NCBI GenBank assembly: GCA_002946415.1
Contig: NJPS01000064.1
Span: forward strand, 100,841-164,840
Direction: 5' to 3'
Source: Rutstroemia sp. NJR-2017a BVV2
Lineage: Eukaryota > Ascomycota > Leotiomycetes > Helotiales > Rutstroemiaceae
DNA: 64,000 nt
The notes under the pieces are model-generated. The model saw only the letters and a list, made by a program, of their open reading frames with translations. It made no database searches and was not told where the DNA came from. Shown in pieces: positions 12,946 through 22,917 of this stretch. Within the stretch, counting starts at the first letter, position 1. Each line of letters begins with the position of its first letter. The translations under genes were made by a program, and so were the position numbers.

Positions 12946-14288
12946 GCGGATGAAGTCGGAGACGCTGTAATAGCTCGGCTGGCTGCGGTACGAGAATCTT
13001 GCTTAAAGGGGTTACAAATTAGAAGCCCGGCCGACTTAGTGTACAATATTTGATGATGTAGTTATAACTCGCTTGCTATATTGCAGCGACAGTCAAGGAA
13101 CAGTAGATCCAGCAAGAGATTTTGATGCCTACCTTTCTGTACAAAATTGCGCTGAGATAATAAAAAGGAAATCCCCTGTAGTGCGATCACCTCCTCCTAA
13201 CACCAACCCCAACCCAATCGCCATATCCTCATATCCCAGCTCTTTTCCATCCCAGCCCTCCTCCATCCCAACTCTCCTCCTTCCACCTCTAAGCATACCC
13301 CTGTATCATCAGACTGTGCCCACTCTAGCACAGCGGAAGTCCTGCTGTAAGCAGTACTCTGAGCCAATTGGTCCTCGGAACAACCTCAATCACTATATCT
13401 ATCCTTCCAATATGCAAGGACTGCAGATCGGGCTCCTTCCGAGGTCGTATGATCTATCATTCTGCCAATACTGGCGTTTCGTATCCGGTCCGTAGAATGC
13501 TCAGGAGAGCCTATGGGGTTATCATTTTCATACAGATCATTATCTGCTATAAGCTACATCTAGCAGAAACCCGTTCTTCTCGTTACAGATCAGCCTAGAT
13601 ACATATATACAGCATATATAGTCGTTATACTGACCTCAGGGGCTCACCGAAATCCTTACTCTAACATATAATATAACAGCGTAATCAGACAGAAGCTGGC
13701 CATATCATCGTGAGGCATTTATTCTATTGGCCAGGTCGTATCATATAGAGACACCAAGGGTAAGTCTCCCCTATCGCGGTCACCGAGCAGGTATTACTGT
13801 AAGGATTGAGATATTGTAGCACTAAGGCGAAGAAGGCGAGGGTAGCAAGTTGGGCTCACGCTTGTATCTCGGGCAATACGATACTATAATCGCCATCGCA
13901 ATAGTTACAAGTATCGATTCCAGAGTAGCAGATCGAGGAAGATCGAGGGGTTTGGCTTCAAACCGGCTGCACTATCAAGGCTTTTCAGCTATGATAAGGC
14001 ATACTAAGTAGATCTCAGTAGAGAAGTCGATAGTACATGACAAGGTCAAGCAGGCGAGAGAGGGGTATTAGAAGAAGATTGAGGAAGAAGATAGTTGAGG
14101 AGAAGGGAGCACGAAGTTTTATAGATGTTGAAAGCGGCGGCCGGCCCGTGCACGCACCTTGCCTAATACGGCGGCCGCTAAACTCGGGGGGGCAAACCGT
14201 TGTACTGATATAATATATATAAAAAGCTTGATAAAAAAAACTACCAAATCGTTGTTTACGCTACTAAACTAGTATCAAAAATTTAAAG
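12946..14288. other. Gene-poor interval, possibly degraded retroelement sequence
   Basis: No intact gene. A frame across about 13687-13745 (+) reads in part HLFYWPGR, weakly like the zinc-binding (HHCC) part of a Gypsy integrase, and is soon interrupted by a stop. A GC-rich patch at about 14128-14180 contains the palindromes GGCCGGCC and GCGGCCGC within 50 bp. The rest (13060-13690) has many short frames and no domain. It separates the housekeeping block from the secondary-metabolism-type block and may be an old insertion; this is weakly supported. Confidence 0.25.
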
Positions 14289-15941
14289 TTATTTGTTTCT
14301 ACATTGGAGAATAGTATCTGGATGCGTGATCCAAGTTATTTTATTCTTTGCCCAAGAAGTTTCCCGTTTATCAATGACAACTTATACCCTTTCAGGATAT
14401 GCACAAGAATGACTCTAATGATAATATCCGCCACATATTTACCCATGCAAGTCCTTGGCCCGAATCCAAATCTCCAAAAATTATATCTGGATTTGACGGA
14501 ATTTCGTTCGAGGAACCGGCTCGGGCGGTATACCGTACTATCATTACCCCAGTATGCGTTGTGGGTGTTCAGGGCATAGGTATCAACAATAAAATTCATT
14601 CCCGCGGGTATAATGAAGCCTCCAGCTAGATGATCTGTGGGTGCAGCTTGTGGGATGGAGAAAGCAGCTAGCGGTTTCAATCGCGAGGATTCCAATATAG
14701 ATGCAGCTAACAGTGTTGAGCTACTTAAGATATAACGGTGCTCTGCTTCTTTCTCGAAGTCACCTGCCTTATGACTCGTAATCTCTCTGCGCAGCTCTGT
14801 TTGGAAGTCTGGGTGCGTTGCCAAGAACATGAGAACCTATGATATCCCGCCTATTGTTACGTCAAGATTTGCGAACAATATCTCATCCAGAGTTTGCAAT
14901 ATCTGCTCTTTTGTCATTGATCCGGATTCTATGGCGCCATAGAACTGTACAATGGGTACATTGGAGGACTGTTGTGTGGCATGATGATGTGCCAAGTCAT
15001 TGAAGCGTGACTATCCGGATTTGAACTTAGCCAGGTTGATGATGGTAGCTATGGGTAGATATCGACTCCAGCGGAATCTTGTGAAGCCTCCTCCGATAAC
15101 GTGGCGGAAGATTGATTCACGTATGGGAATAAGTTGTTCTAATGTTTGACGCATTTCCATGGATAGGTCCCCATATAGTATATTGGCGACAATCCAGAAG
15201 GGAAGAAGTTTCAAATCTTTCACTGGCCTCAAGAGACCTTGATGTAATTCTCTGTTCTCGTGCAAGGAGTCAAAATGTCTCTCAGTTATCTTCTTCATAC
15301 TTTCTATGTATCCGCCTACCTCTTTGTGCAGAAAGGCAATCTCGGTAATTGATCGCAAATTTTGCCATTCCAAGTGGCTGACGAGTCCGATGCATTTACC
15401 CAACAACTCTCCCATGAGCCAATCAGAGTTGTTGTTTGCTGCTTTGGTGTGTCTGTCGGAATCTGCAAAAACAGTTTGGACGTCTTCTGGTTTGGTCAAG
15501 ACACTGTCCGCCCGCAAAAAAAAACATTAGCTTGCAGAAGCAAAACGCCAGTTTTAAACTAGCAGGCAGCTTACATTTCGGAATTCATTCCTGACCATAC
15601 ACGATAGATGCCTCCATATTTGTTCCTCCAAATTTCCCCGTTCTTTTCTCCCTCTAAGAATTTGCCAACGTCTCCTTGGCCATTTGGCCAACGATAAGAA
15701 CAAGTTGGTAGGTCATATTTTCCGTCTGCCGACTTGATAGGATACTGCCAGAGTAGACATGCCTGCCAAAGTTATTGATAAATGGTTCTCTCTGAAAAGA
15801 ATGAGAATTATCACTTACATTTATCACTGATGACATAACATCGGTGAGTAAAGTCGTCGAATATGAGATGCAAAAAAATAATATCACCAGAAGCATGAGC
15901 CACCATAGTGGGCTGATGGTAAAGATTTCTTCCGAAAACAT
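14289..15941 (-). pseudogene. Cytochrome P450 pseudogene (two in-frame stops, one 3' frameshift)
   Basis: Minus strand with three inferred exons: 15941-15819, 15762-15575 and 15503-14289. The first exon encodes a membrane anchor (PLWWLMLLVILFFC). The third holds the P450 body, including an ExxR motif (ESSR) and the haem-binding FGFGPRTCMGK. The frame is broken by TAG at 15011-15013 and TAG at 14837-14839. At both places fungal homologues of this P450 type appear to carry Trp, so TGG-to-TAG is the simplest explanation. Near 14335 the frame ends early, while the expected C-terminal motif WITHPDT continues in another frame down to 14289, which implies a small indel. It shares a 259-bp divergent promoter with the MFS gene. 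A membrane monooxygenase of a secondary-metabolite pathway is the likely ancestral role. Assembly error is possible, but three separate lesions make true decay more likely. Confidence 0.85.
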
Positions 15942-16039
15942 TTTCTTCTTCTGGAAAGTGGTTGCTTCTAACTTTCCTCAGTGATCAGCTCAATGTACTG
16001 TCAATCTTATATTGTACCGGCATTACGGTAAGCTTCAAC

Positions 16040-16048
16040 CGGGGCCCG
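16040..16048. promoter_or_regulatory. CGG-N3-CCG inverted repeat between P450 pseudogene and MFS gene
   Basis: The sequence CGGGGCCCG lies in the divergent promoter, 153 bp before the MFS start codon. CGG inverted repeats with short spacers are typical targets of Zn2Cys6 regulators; TCGG-N3-CCGA is the reported site type for gliotoxin-cluster regulation by GliZ. The binding role is inferred. Confidence 0.35.
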
Positions 16049-16200
16049 TTGCGAGAACGGTTGCCGATAGGATGTGCATTCGACCACCTCACCAAGTATC
16101 AGCATGTAAAACTTCAAGAGATCGACTTTGGATTTTGGTGCTGATCATTAATGTTTCTACTCATTCTAAACGACCGATTTGCTTTAATTTCTACTTCATC

Positions 16201-17749
16201 ATGGACTTGCTAAACGATGGCACAAGCGACGAAAACGAGACAACACAACTATGGAAAGATGGCGGAGAGGCTCCAAGCCAAATTCGACCATTTACTTCTT
16301 CCGTTAACCAGGAAATGGTTCCGATAGATGGTGAAGGTCTAGACCCAATTTTAGTATTGCCAATATCGTTCCTGGCGGCACTGGGAATGGCGGCCACAGC
16401 AGCGACTAGCATCTTTGCATATGCGACTCTTCTGTGTGAAGATCCAAGAAATTGCGAAGAATCCCAGCAGAAAGACTACGCTGGATCAGTTGCTTTATCC
16501 GTGTCAATCGCAAATATATGTAGTTTGTTGGCCCTAGGCTCTCTCGAGAAACTATCGAGGAGACACCGGAAAGCAGGTCTAGCAATGTGGATAATTTGCA
16601 GATCCATGAGCGTAGCAGTCCTCGCAATTGGAGGTATGCTCAAATCGATTTCATCTCCTAGCAAAACAGACCAACTAATTGAGAACAATTTAAGTTTACT
16701 TCAGGAGCATCAAGATCGCTTTATCAGGCCGAATCTTCCAGGGTTTGGCATCAGACAATTTGCTGCATTTTAGCCTCAACGCCATTTATGTTAGAGCGGC
16801 TGCTAAAGCTCAGTTTTCCCGACTTATTGGGGCTTCTTTGGCTTTATTCATGGTCGGTATATCCATAAGTCCCGCCATAGCCGGTTTGTTTCATGACTTT
16901 ACAATGAGCTTCCTCATGGCTGGTGGAATATTTGCCGTCTGTCTCCTTTACCTCCTCTACTTTGTCAGAGGGAGAAATGGGGCAAAAATTTCGCTCAGAT
17001 TCAGCCAAGAAGATACAGACTCGCAGCAATCTGTCACGGGCAATGGCTCGACTAGAATTAACGTGCAGTCACTGACTGAAACCATATTCTCACCATTGGG
17101 GCCATTCTACTCCAGACCGACGTCCCTCTTAACGGGGTTAGCACTGCTTATTTATACGGCCGTACAATCGTATGTTTTCTCGCTGATATTAGTACATACA
17201 TCGCTAGTCTTCGGATTCACAGGCAAGCAGAATGGATATCTCTTGAGCATCGTCCATGCCGTGTCGGCTATCTATTTATTCACGGTGTTATTTGTGGTGC
17301 CACGAATGACTCGGCAGGAGCACATGACCGAAGGAAATACACGAAATTCTGTCTCAGGAAGCCGTGATTCCAGATTGGCTTTGGTATCTATGTGCACACA
17401 TTCTGCAGCTCTTTTGGAATTCGCCAATTCATCTCAAGTTTGGGAAATATATGCCTTTAGCGCTCTTTTGGCTCTAGGTCTAGCCACCCCTTCCTTTATC
17501 AAATCCCATTTCCTAAAAGGCTTTCCAAAAAGAGATGGGGCAGAAGCAGTAGGAGCCTTAGCAATGATAGAGACGCCGGGGTCATTGTTTTCGCCGCTGA
17601 TTATGGGGGCTTGGCAGGTTCTTTGGCCAGGAAAGGGGGTTTTCTATGGTGCAGCTGGAATGATGGCGTTGGGGACAGCACTGCTTGGTATTTCGGCGTT
17701 TATTTTCAATACGGACATGTCTCTTAATTATGATGATGATGATGAATGA
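16201..17749 (+). CDS. Major facilitator superfamily transporter of the block
   Basis: Two exons, 16201-16633 and 16728-17749, with a 94-bp intron (GTATGC donor, TTATCAG acceptor); 484 aa. Unspliced, the gene looks frameshifted near 16740, but this intron joins the halves in frame through GGRIFQGLASDN, a region typical of the TM4-TM5 part of this fungal MFS family. I count about 10-12 hydrophobic segments, beginning at LPISFLAALGMAATAATS, with a long hydrophilic central loop (about residues 240-275) and an acidic C-terminal tail (YDDDDE). It probably exports a small molecule or confers self-protection at the plasma membrane; no substrate can be read from the sequence. It is divergent from the P450 pseudogene and followed 384 bp later by the GliT-like pseudogene. 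It is not of the 14-TM GliA type as far as I can judge. Confidence 0.85.
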
Positions 17750-17988
17750 GGAACCAGAGGTATATTCCCCTATTCGCAGACCAAGTTTAGCCTAAATACG
17801 CTGAAGCCGATTGAATCTCTTCAGAGGTCTATATGTCAAATTTTTCTCAATTAAATTTTGGGAGTGGCCCAGAAGTACCGGACGAGAACTTCTTCCAAAA
17901 AGGGCAAAATCAACTTACCCAGTTCGTGGAACCAAAAGCTGGTAGTAGCCAAGTTCTTCCGTAAGAGGCTTGGGTAATTCAGAATTGT

Positions 17989-17997
17989 CGGGTCCCG
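17989..17997. promoter_or_regulatory. CGG-N3-CCG inverted repeat upstream of GliT-like gene (distal)
   Basis: CGGGTCCCG, flanked as TCGG...CCGG, lies 137 bp before the start codon. Nine of ten informative positions agree with a TCGG-N3-CCGA site. Possible Zn2Cys6 regulator target; inferred. Confidence 0.4.
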
Positions 17998-18056
17998 GTG
18001 CGCAGATTCCCGCAAAATACAGTGAGGATCCTCCCCCAAGCTTTCGCTTACAACGA

Positions 18057-18065
18057 CGGACTCCG
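18057..18065. promoter_or_regulatory. CGG-N3-CCG inverted repeat upstream of GliT-like gene (proximal)
   Basis: CGGACTCCG, flanked as ACGG...CCGA, lies 69 bp before the start codon and 68 bp from the distal copy centre to centre. Possible Zn2Cys6 regulator target; inferred. Confidence 0.4.
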
Positions 18066-18133
18066 AACTGTCTCTATGTAGTATAATACAGAGTCGCAAT
18101 GTCTCATGAGTCTCACGCTTCATCAGAGCTACC

Positions 18134-19154
18134 ATGTCTGCCATTTCTGATGTTCTCATTATCGGCGGAGGCCCAGCGGGACTCTCAGCTGCCCTGACAC
18201 TCGCCCGCCAGCTTCATACCGTCAGTGTTTTTGACTCGAAAACATATGGGAATGATAATTCCAAACACCAGCATATGATTCTGATCTGGGACCATATGGA
18301 ACCATCTCTGTATCGAGCTGCGGCACGAGAGAATATTCTAGCCCAATACGACACTGTCACATTCTATGACACAACTATTGAGACTGTGAGAAAATTGGAT
18401 GACGGGACTTTTGAGGTTACGAACAACGATGGAATTGTTTCGGTTGGAATAAAACTAGTCCTTGCTTCCGGCGTTCAGGATATATTCCCAAACATAACTG
18501 GGTTTGAGGAGTGCTGGGGAAAAAGAATGTTCGTATTTTTCATTCTCTACAAAGATGTAGAAAGAGTTAGTCTGATGAAGCTACTATATATTAGATTCCA
18601 TTGTCTTTTTTGTAAAAGGCTACGAAGAGCGGGGTTCTTCATCTTCTGGTATTCTCGCCATCGATGCTCTCGCTTCGATTCCCCATGCCATGCACATAGG
18701 ACGTCACGCTCTACAGTTATCCTCATCCTTAACTTTCTACACAAACGGCTATCTGGAGTTTGCAAAAGAGCTTGAAGCTGTACTTTATTCCACTCCACGA
18801 ATGAGTGTAGACTCACGGGAAATTGAGAAGCTTGCCAAGGGACCCAATGCTTCCGACATCATCATCCATTTCATAGATGGTAGCAAGAAGACTGAGGCTT
18901 TTCTTGGGGCGGTCCCGAAACTGAAGCAGCGTACTCCGTTCGCGACGCAGTTGGGACTGGAAATCAATCCAAGCGGCGATATCAAAGCCAAGCCTCCTTT
19001 TCAGCAGACAGATGTGAGGGGAGTTTTTGTGGCTGGTGACTGCGGAAGCACAATGAAGTTTGCAGCGAATGCTTTGTCGACAGGGACGGCTGTAGGGTCA
19101 GGTGTGTCGGCGCAAATTCTTGCTGATAAGTTTGGCCATGAACCGCTTTTCTGA
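18134..19154 (+). pseudogene. GliT-like thioredoxin reductase / dithiol oxidase with frameshift beside the active site
   Basis: Exon 1 (18134-18528) starts MSAISDVLIIGGGPAG, an FAD-binding GxGxxG fold. The intron 18529-18594 has a non-standard GTTCGT donor. Exon 2 begins with FHCLFC, matching the redox-active CxxC of GliT-type enzymes, but a run of four A at 18614-18617 shifts the frame straight after the second Cys. The rest of the protein (KGYEERG, the NADP-domain GSSSSG, and the C-terminal GVFVAGDCGS) continues in the +1 frame to the stop at 19154. Enzymes of this family oxidise dithiols to disulphides, for example in epipolythiodioxopiperazine self-protection, while other members act as general thioredoxin reductases. 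As it stands, translation would end soon after the CxxC and lose the NADP domain. A one-base sequencing error in the A run is the main alternative. Confidence 0.8.
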
Positions 19155-19429
19155 GAGTCCTCTAGAAGAAGAAAAAGGCATGGTTTGAGAATATGGATGT
19201 AGAGTTCTTAAATTTCACCATGATAGGAGCAGACTTAGTGCTGTTGTATTGAACTAGAGATCTAATAATTGCACTAAAACAGTTGATTTAATCATGCCAT
19301 GCGATCCAATACTTGTTGCCAGTCAATAGTATGAGTAGAACCTACTTGGATCCTTACTGATGCTAGAGGCGATATTGGTAATTCTGAATGTTCTCTGCAG
19401 TCTCGGAAACTATTGCTGACGAATGAATC

Positions 19430-19645
19430 TCAATCACCAAGGCACCCTTTTGGCAAACAACAACACCTGGCGTCTTTGCGGCTGGTGACTGCGCCTCCCC
19501 TTTTAAAATTATTCCCAATGCTTTGCTTATGGGTGCAAATGCTGGCGCGGGCATTGCGAGAGAGTTGCCGAGGAGGCTTACCCATCATTCTGTAGATAGA
19601 TTAGCCTTTCATGAAGATGAGAGAAGGACGGAAGAGGTGAGTTGA
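19430..19645 (+). pseudogene. 3' relic of a second thioredoxin-reductase-like gene
   Basis: About 70 codons ending at TGA 19643-19645 encode the C-terminal FAD-binding motif TPGVFAAGDCASPFK followed by a segment ending AGAGIARELPRR, as in GliT-type enzymes. It differs clearly from the copy just upstream (GVFVAGDCGS), so it is a separate paralogue and not a recent duplicate. An in-frame TGA lies about nine codons before KAPFWQTTTPG and no upstream exons are visible, so only the tail survives. Left boundary is approximate. Confidence 0.7.
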
Positions 19646-19881
19646 AGTATTGGGGAACATGCCCCTACAATTCAGATAATTGAATTTCCGATGTTGTAAG
19701 AATAAAACATGAGCCTATACGTGAATAAGTGTTCTTGTCGTATCACACATTGCATCTTAAAATGCAATAAATATAATTTGAAGAAACTGCTATCTAGTAG
19801 TGAAAGTATATCGTACGCTACTACATGTTTTATTGAATGCCAGGATAAAAACTGCATATAACCATGATTGAACTAATTATA

Positions 19882-20931
19882 CTATGCATCACCGACTGGT
19901 TTCTTTCTACCCCAGACAGCTCTTAGTGGGTAATGAGCGCCGGTCTCAATCAACTCGGCATAAAGCCTATCTGCCAAAGTGTCTAGTTGGATATTCGACA
20001 AACTGGTGCGCAGATTCATAGCTATGAAATTATTTTAGTTAGTATCGGAGGCTAAAGTAGATGTATAGGAGTTGTTAACCTTTAGCGTGCATTACTAGCC
20101 CATGCATGGCGCCAGCTGTGCTACTAGCACCCTTCTCGACCAATTCAATCTTTTCGTTCGACGGCCCAAGAATCATGTCAACGGATATCTCCTGAATATC
20201 CACAGCCCCAGACTCTTCCAACTACTGCCGAAGATTCTGAGCATACTTCCAGCCCGCTCCTGTAGGATCAAATACCTCCCGCACCAGCTCCAAAAACTCA
20301 AGGAAAACTGGTCCTGAGTTGGGAGCTATCTGCTCAGCTTCCACAAGCTGGATCCAGCCCCCCGGCTTAACAAGCTCGAGGATATTGCGCACGGCCTGTG
20401 GCAGAGAGTATGGTACTGCGCCTGGAAGAGAGAGCCTTTGATGGGCTAGGTCAAAACTTGCGTGTGCTTTGGATGGCCAGGCCGTGCCGAAGTTGTGCAG
20501 GTAAAAGTCGAAATCGGGAGGAAAACTTGTTGGGAGGATTTTCGAGTTTATGTCAGTGCCGACGTATGTATTGTTCTTAGAGGATCCGCATTGTTCGCGG
20601 AGTTCTTGTAACCAGTGACCTTGTTCGAGTCAACAAATTTTACATGAATATGATTCACATATCTAATCTTCTAGGAAGTTTGAGGGACGTGGCGTTCGTT
20701 ATTTTTTACCGGACAAGAGCGATCGCGGGATGAGGGATAGAATGTGGAAAAAGAGGTAAACGTACCATCCGCTGTGGCGGAATCGAGAATGCGGAGGTTG
20801 GGCTGCGTGAGGTTGATAGGTGCGAGAACTAGCTTTCCGCCAAGAGCATCGATCACTACATGGTGTTGATCAAGTAGTCGTTGGCTGGTAGCTGGATCTG
20901 TGGGGACGAGCGACGGCGAAGCGGAAGGCAT
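19882..20931 (-). pseudogene. LaeA/UMTA-type SAM methyltransferase pseudogene (one in-frame stop)
   Basis: Minus strand with three exons: 20931-20766, 20619-20080 and 20021-19882. Together they form 282 codons in perfect frame except for TAG at 20222-20224 (codon 188). Exon 1 carries the SAM-binding region LRILDSATADG. Exon 2 has THTYVG-like NTYVGTDINS, then FDLAHQR and LVKPGGWIQLVEAE, all typical of fungal UMTA methyltransferases. The stop lies in a segment (LRQ*LEESG) where family members usually have Trp (LRGWLEE-like), so TGG-to-TAG is likely. The intact reading frame on both sides shows that the loss is recent. It is divergently paired with the intact paralogue at 21580; their first exons are similar (QH-V-DA followed by G-L-L-P/A-P). 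Confidence 0.85.
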
Positions 20932-21109
20932 TGGAACGGCAGCTGCTACTAAAGACAAAATTTTGTTTAATCTTGATTGCTCTTTCACTTCTTTCCCCCC
21001 GATTATTGTGAGTCTACTCAATTTTGTTTTGGCAGCTGTCTAACGTGACTACGGCATATTCCTCTATTCTAGATAGCAAGAATATCAAGCACTTGCCTTC
21101 GGTACTTGC

Positions 21110-21118
21110 CGGCAGCCG
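21110..21118. promoter_or_regulatory. CGG-N3-CCG inverted repeat between the two divergent methyltransferase genes
   Basis: CGGCAGCCG, flanked as CCGG...CCGA, lies in the 648-bp region between the start codons at 20931 and 21580, so it could serve both genes. Role inferred. Confidence 0.4.
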
Positions 21119-21579
21119 ACACCCACCCAATCAACCTGAAGTTTCGGGAAATCCTCTTGAATTATTTCGATATTAACATGCTGGATATGCGTTGGAGTAG
21201 ATGGTCGTGCTTGAACACCTCTACGCTCCCTGTGGAAAATAGGCGCCTCATACGGAACACGTTATAATAGTTGTATCGATATACAGTACGAATATTCGAC
21301 TGCGAACCTGACCCCGAGAACTGTAGAGCTCCCGGATCATTAAATCTCATTTTCCTATATTAAAACCGCAGTTTATAAGGTAACAGAACCTCCGGTACTT
21401 CCCAAAACTCCAGCGCTTCGCGCGTAATTTTACAAATTGGCTTTCCGAGTATAACTGGCCGAAGGTCTTTATTCCACGTCCAGGTATAAGAGAAGGTGCC
21501 ATATTCCGACTTGCAGCCTCAGACTTCACAAATTACACTCGACCTCAGTATCACTACCTTCCCAGGAAAAACTGGCCTC

Positions 21580-22526
21580 ATGATGGCGTCAGATAAGAAA
21601 GATGAGATCGGATATATCCTGGCGAATGGCGAAGAGATGAATCGACTTTCCACCCAGCACTATGTTATAAAAGATGCTATGGATGGCCTATTGATGTTAC
21701 CTGTAGATCATACAGCAGGAGGTTTACATATTCTCGATTCTGGTACTGCAGATGGTATATTTCCCGACAAATCAGTCACACACTGCCTTGATATTTGCTT
21801 GCCATTAAAGCAAACCTCTTACCATTCCCATATATCGTATACAGCTGATTTACTTACTGGCAGGAACATGGATCTATGATTTGCAGAGAGATATGTCTCC
21901 ACAGACAACCTTCATGGGCACCGACATCGATGCTAGCAAGTTTCCATCAGCTCCGCAACCAAGTACAACATTTCAGGTCCAAGACATAACCAGCTCTTGG
22001 CCAGCAGCCTGGCAGAATAGTTTTGATATAGTGCATCAGCGCCTCGCGCTCGCTGCAGCAGGGCCAGCCACAAAGGATGCTGTACATAATCTGGCTACGT
22101 TGGTCAAACCCGGCGGGTGGATCCAATTGATCGAGGCCGAAAATGTGCTAGATAATGATCAGGGATCGGCGATGAATGATTTCGTACGCTTGGTGCGGGA
22201 TATCTTCTCTGTGATGGGAACTAATCTGAACCTGATGCGAGACCTTGCTCCAATGCTTCGTCAAGAGGGTTTTGTGGACGTCCAGGAACGATTAGTGACG
22301 ATGCAACTTGGCCCACATAATAAAGATCCAAATTTGGGAGAACTAGGGATAAAATCTACAGCCGTTGCATGTGCCGGCTTAGTCCAATTTGCGTCCAGTA
22401 AGTTTCCCCCTTTCCCACAGCCTTTTCATTTATTTTAAAGAATGGCTTGTGCTAAGCTAACGTCGCATGTCAGCCCTTCCACCGGCCACTCTATCCCTGA
22501 ACCATGGGCGTCTTAAGAATCTGTAA
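21580..22526 (+). CDS. LaeA/UMTA-type SAM-dependent methyltransferase
   Basis: Three exons: 21580-21754, 21864-22397 and 22474-22526; 253 aa. The SAM-binding motif LHILDSGTADG is at about residues 49-59, with intron 1 splitting the final Gly codon at the same place as in the neighbouring pseudogene. Next come TFMGTDIDASKFP, FDIVHQRLALAA and LVKPGGWIQLIEAEN. The family transfers methyl groups from SAM to small-molecule or unknown acceptors; many members sit in secondary-metabolite clusters. The first ATG is used, with a second ATG at 21583. The third exon encodes only 17 residues that do not look like the usual family tail, so its boundary is less certain and the C-terminus may be altered. A role in the same pathway as the adjacent genes is inferred from position. 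Confidence 0.82.
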
Positions 22527-22917
22527 CTTATGCCGACCGCAGTATCCTGATTAGGACTAATTATAGTTAGCTACCCGTTTCACCTAACAGGGTCGGACCC
22601 TTGCTGGAGAAATAAGCCGGATGGAGTGAATTTGGTAACGACAGTGAGTTGAACAACGAGGGGTGTTCGGACCCCAATGCACAGATTTGTAATTTAAAGT
22701 GAATAAGATACGGCTCCAATCACATGGTGGAACAAAAGAATACATACAATAGGTAGATTGTGGGGTTTGCGAGCCGAGGGGCACAGCCTCTGATTGTTAC
22801 TACCTACAAGGCTGGAATTATTTTGCTTCCTGCTTTCAAAACTATCACCTTCGTCCTTCACTCATTTTCCACTACAACAAGAACAACAACACAGAAATAA
22901 TTCATCACCTATTCAAC
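22527..22917. other. Intergenic, promoter of the GliN-like methyltransferase
   Basis: No gene. TCGGACCC occurs twice (22593-22600 and 22667-22674, 74 bp apart); these resemble half of the CGG-N3-CCG element seen elsewhere in the block. An A/C-rich leader (CAACAAGAACAACAACAC) directly precedes the start codon at 22918. Confidence 0.4.

Larger units (their letters stand above)
17750..18133. other. Intergenic, promoter of the GliT-like gene
   Basis: No gene. It contains the two CGG-N3-CCG inverted repeats listed separately and a short CT-rich stretch before the start codon of the next gene. The open frame on the minus strand across it has no recognisable motif. Confidence 0.5.

Noticed and set aside
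16012..16200. In-frame N-terminal extension of the MFS gene from 16012
   Set aside because: The extension has no conserved content, and the ATG at 16201 gives a normal cytosolic N-terminus before the first membrane segment.
16640..16773. Apparent frameshift splitting the MFS transporter
   Set aside because: A 94-bp intron (16634-16727, GTATGC...TTATCAG) joins the two frames exactly and restores a conserved region, so the gene is counted as intact.
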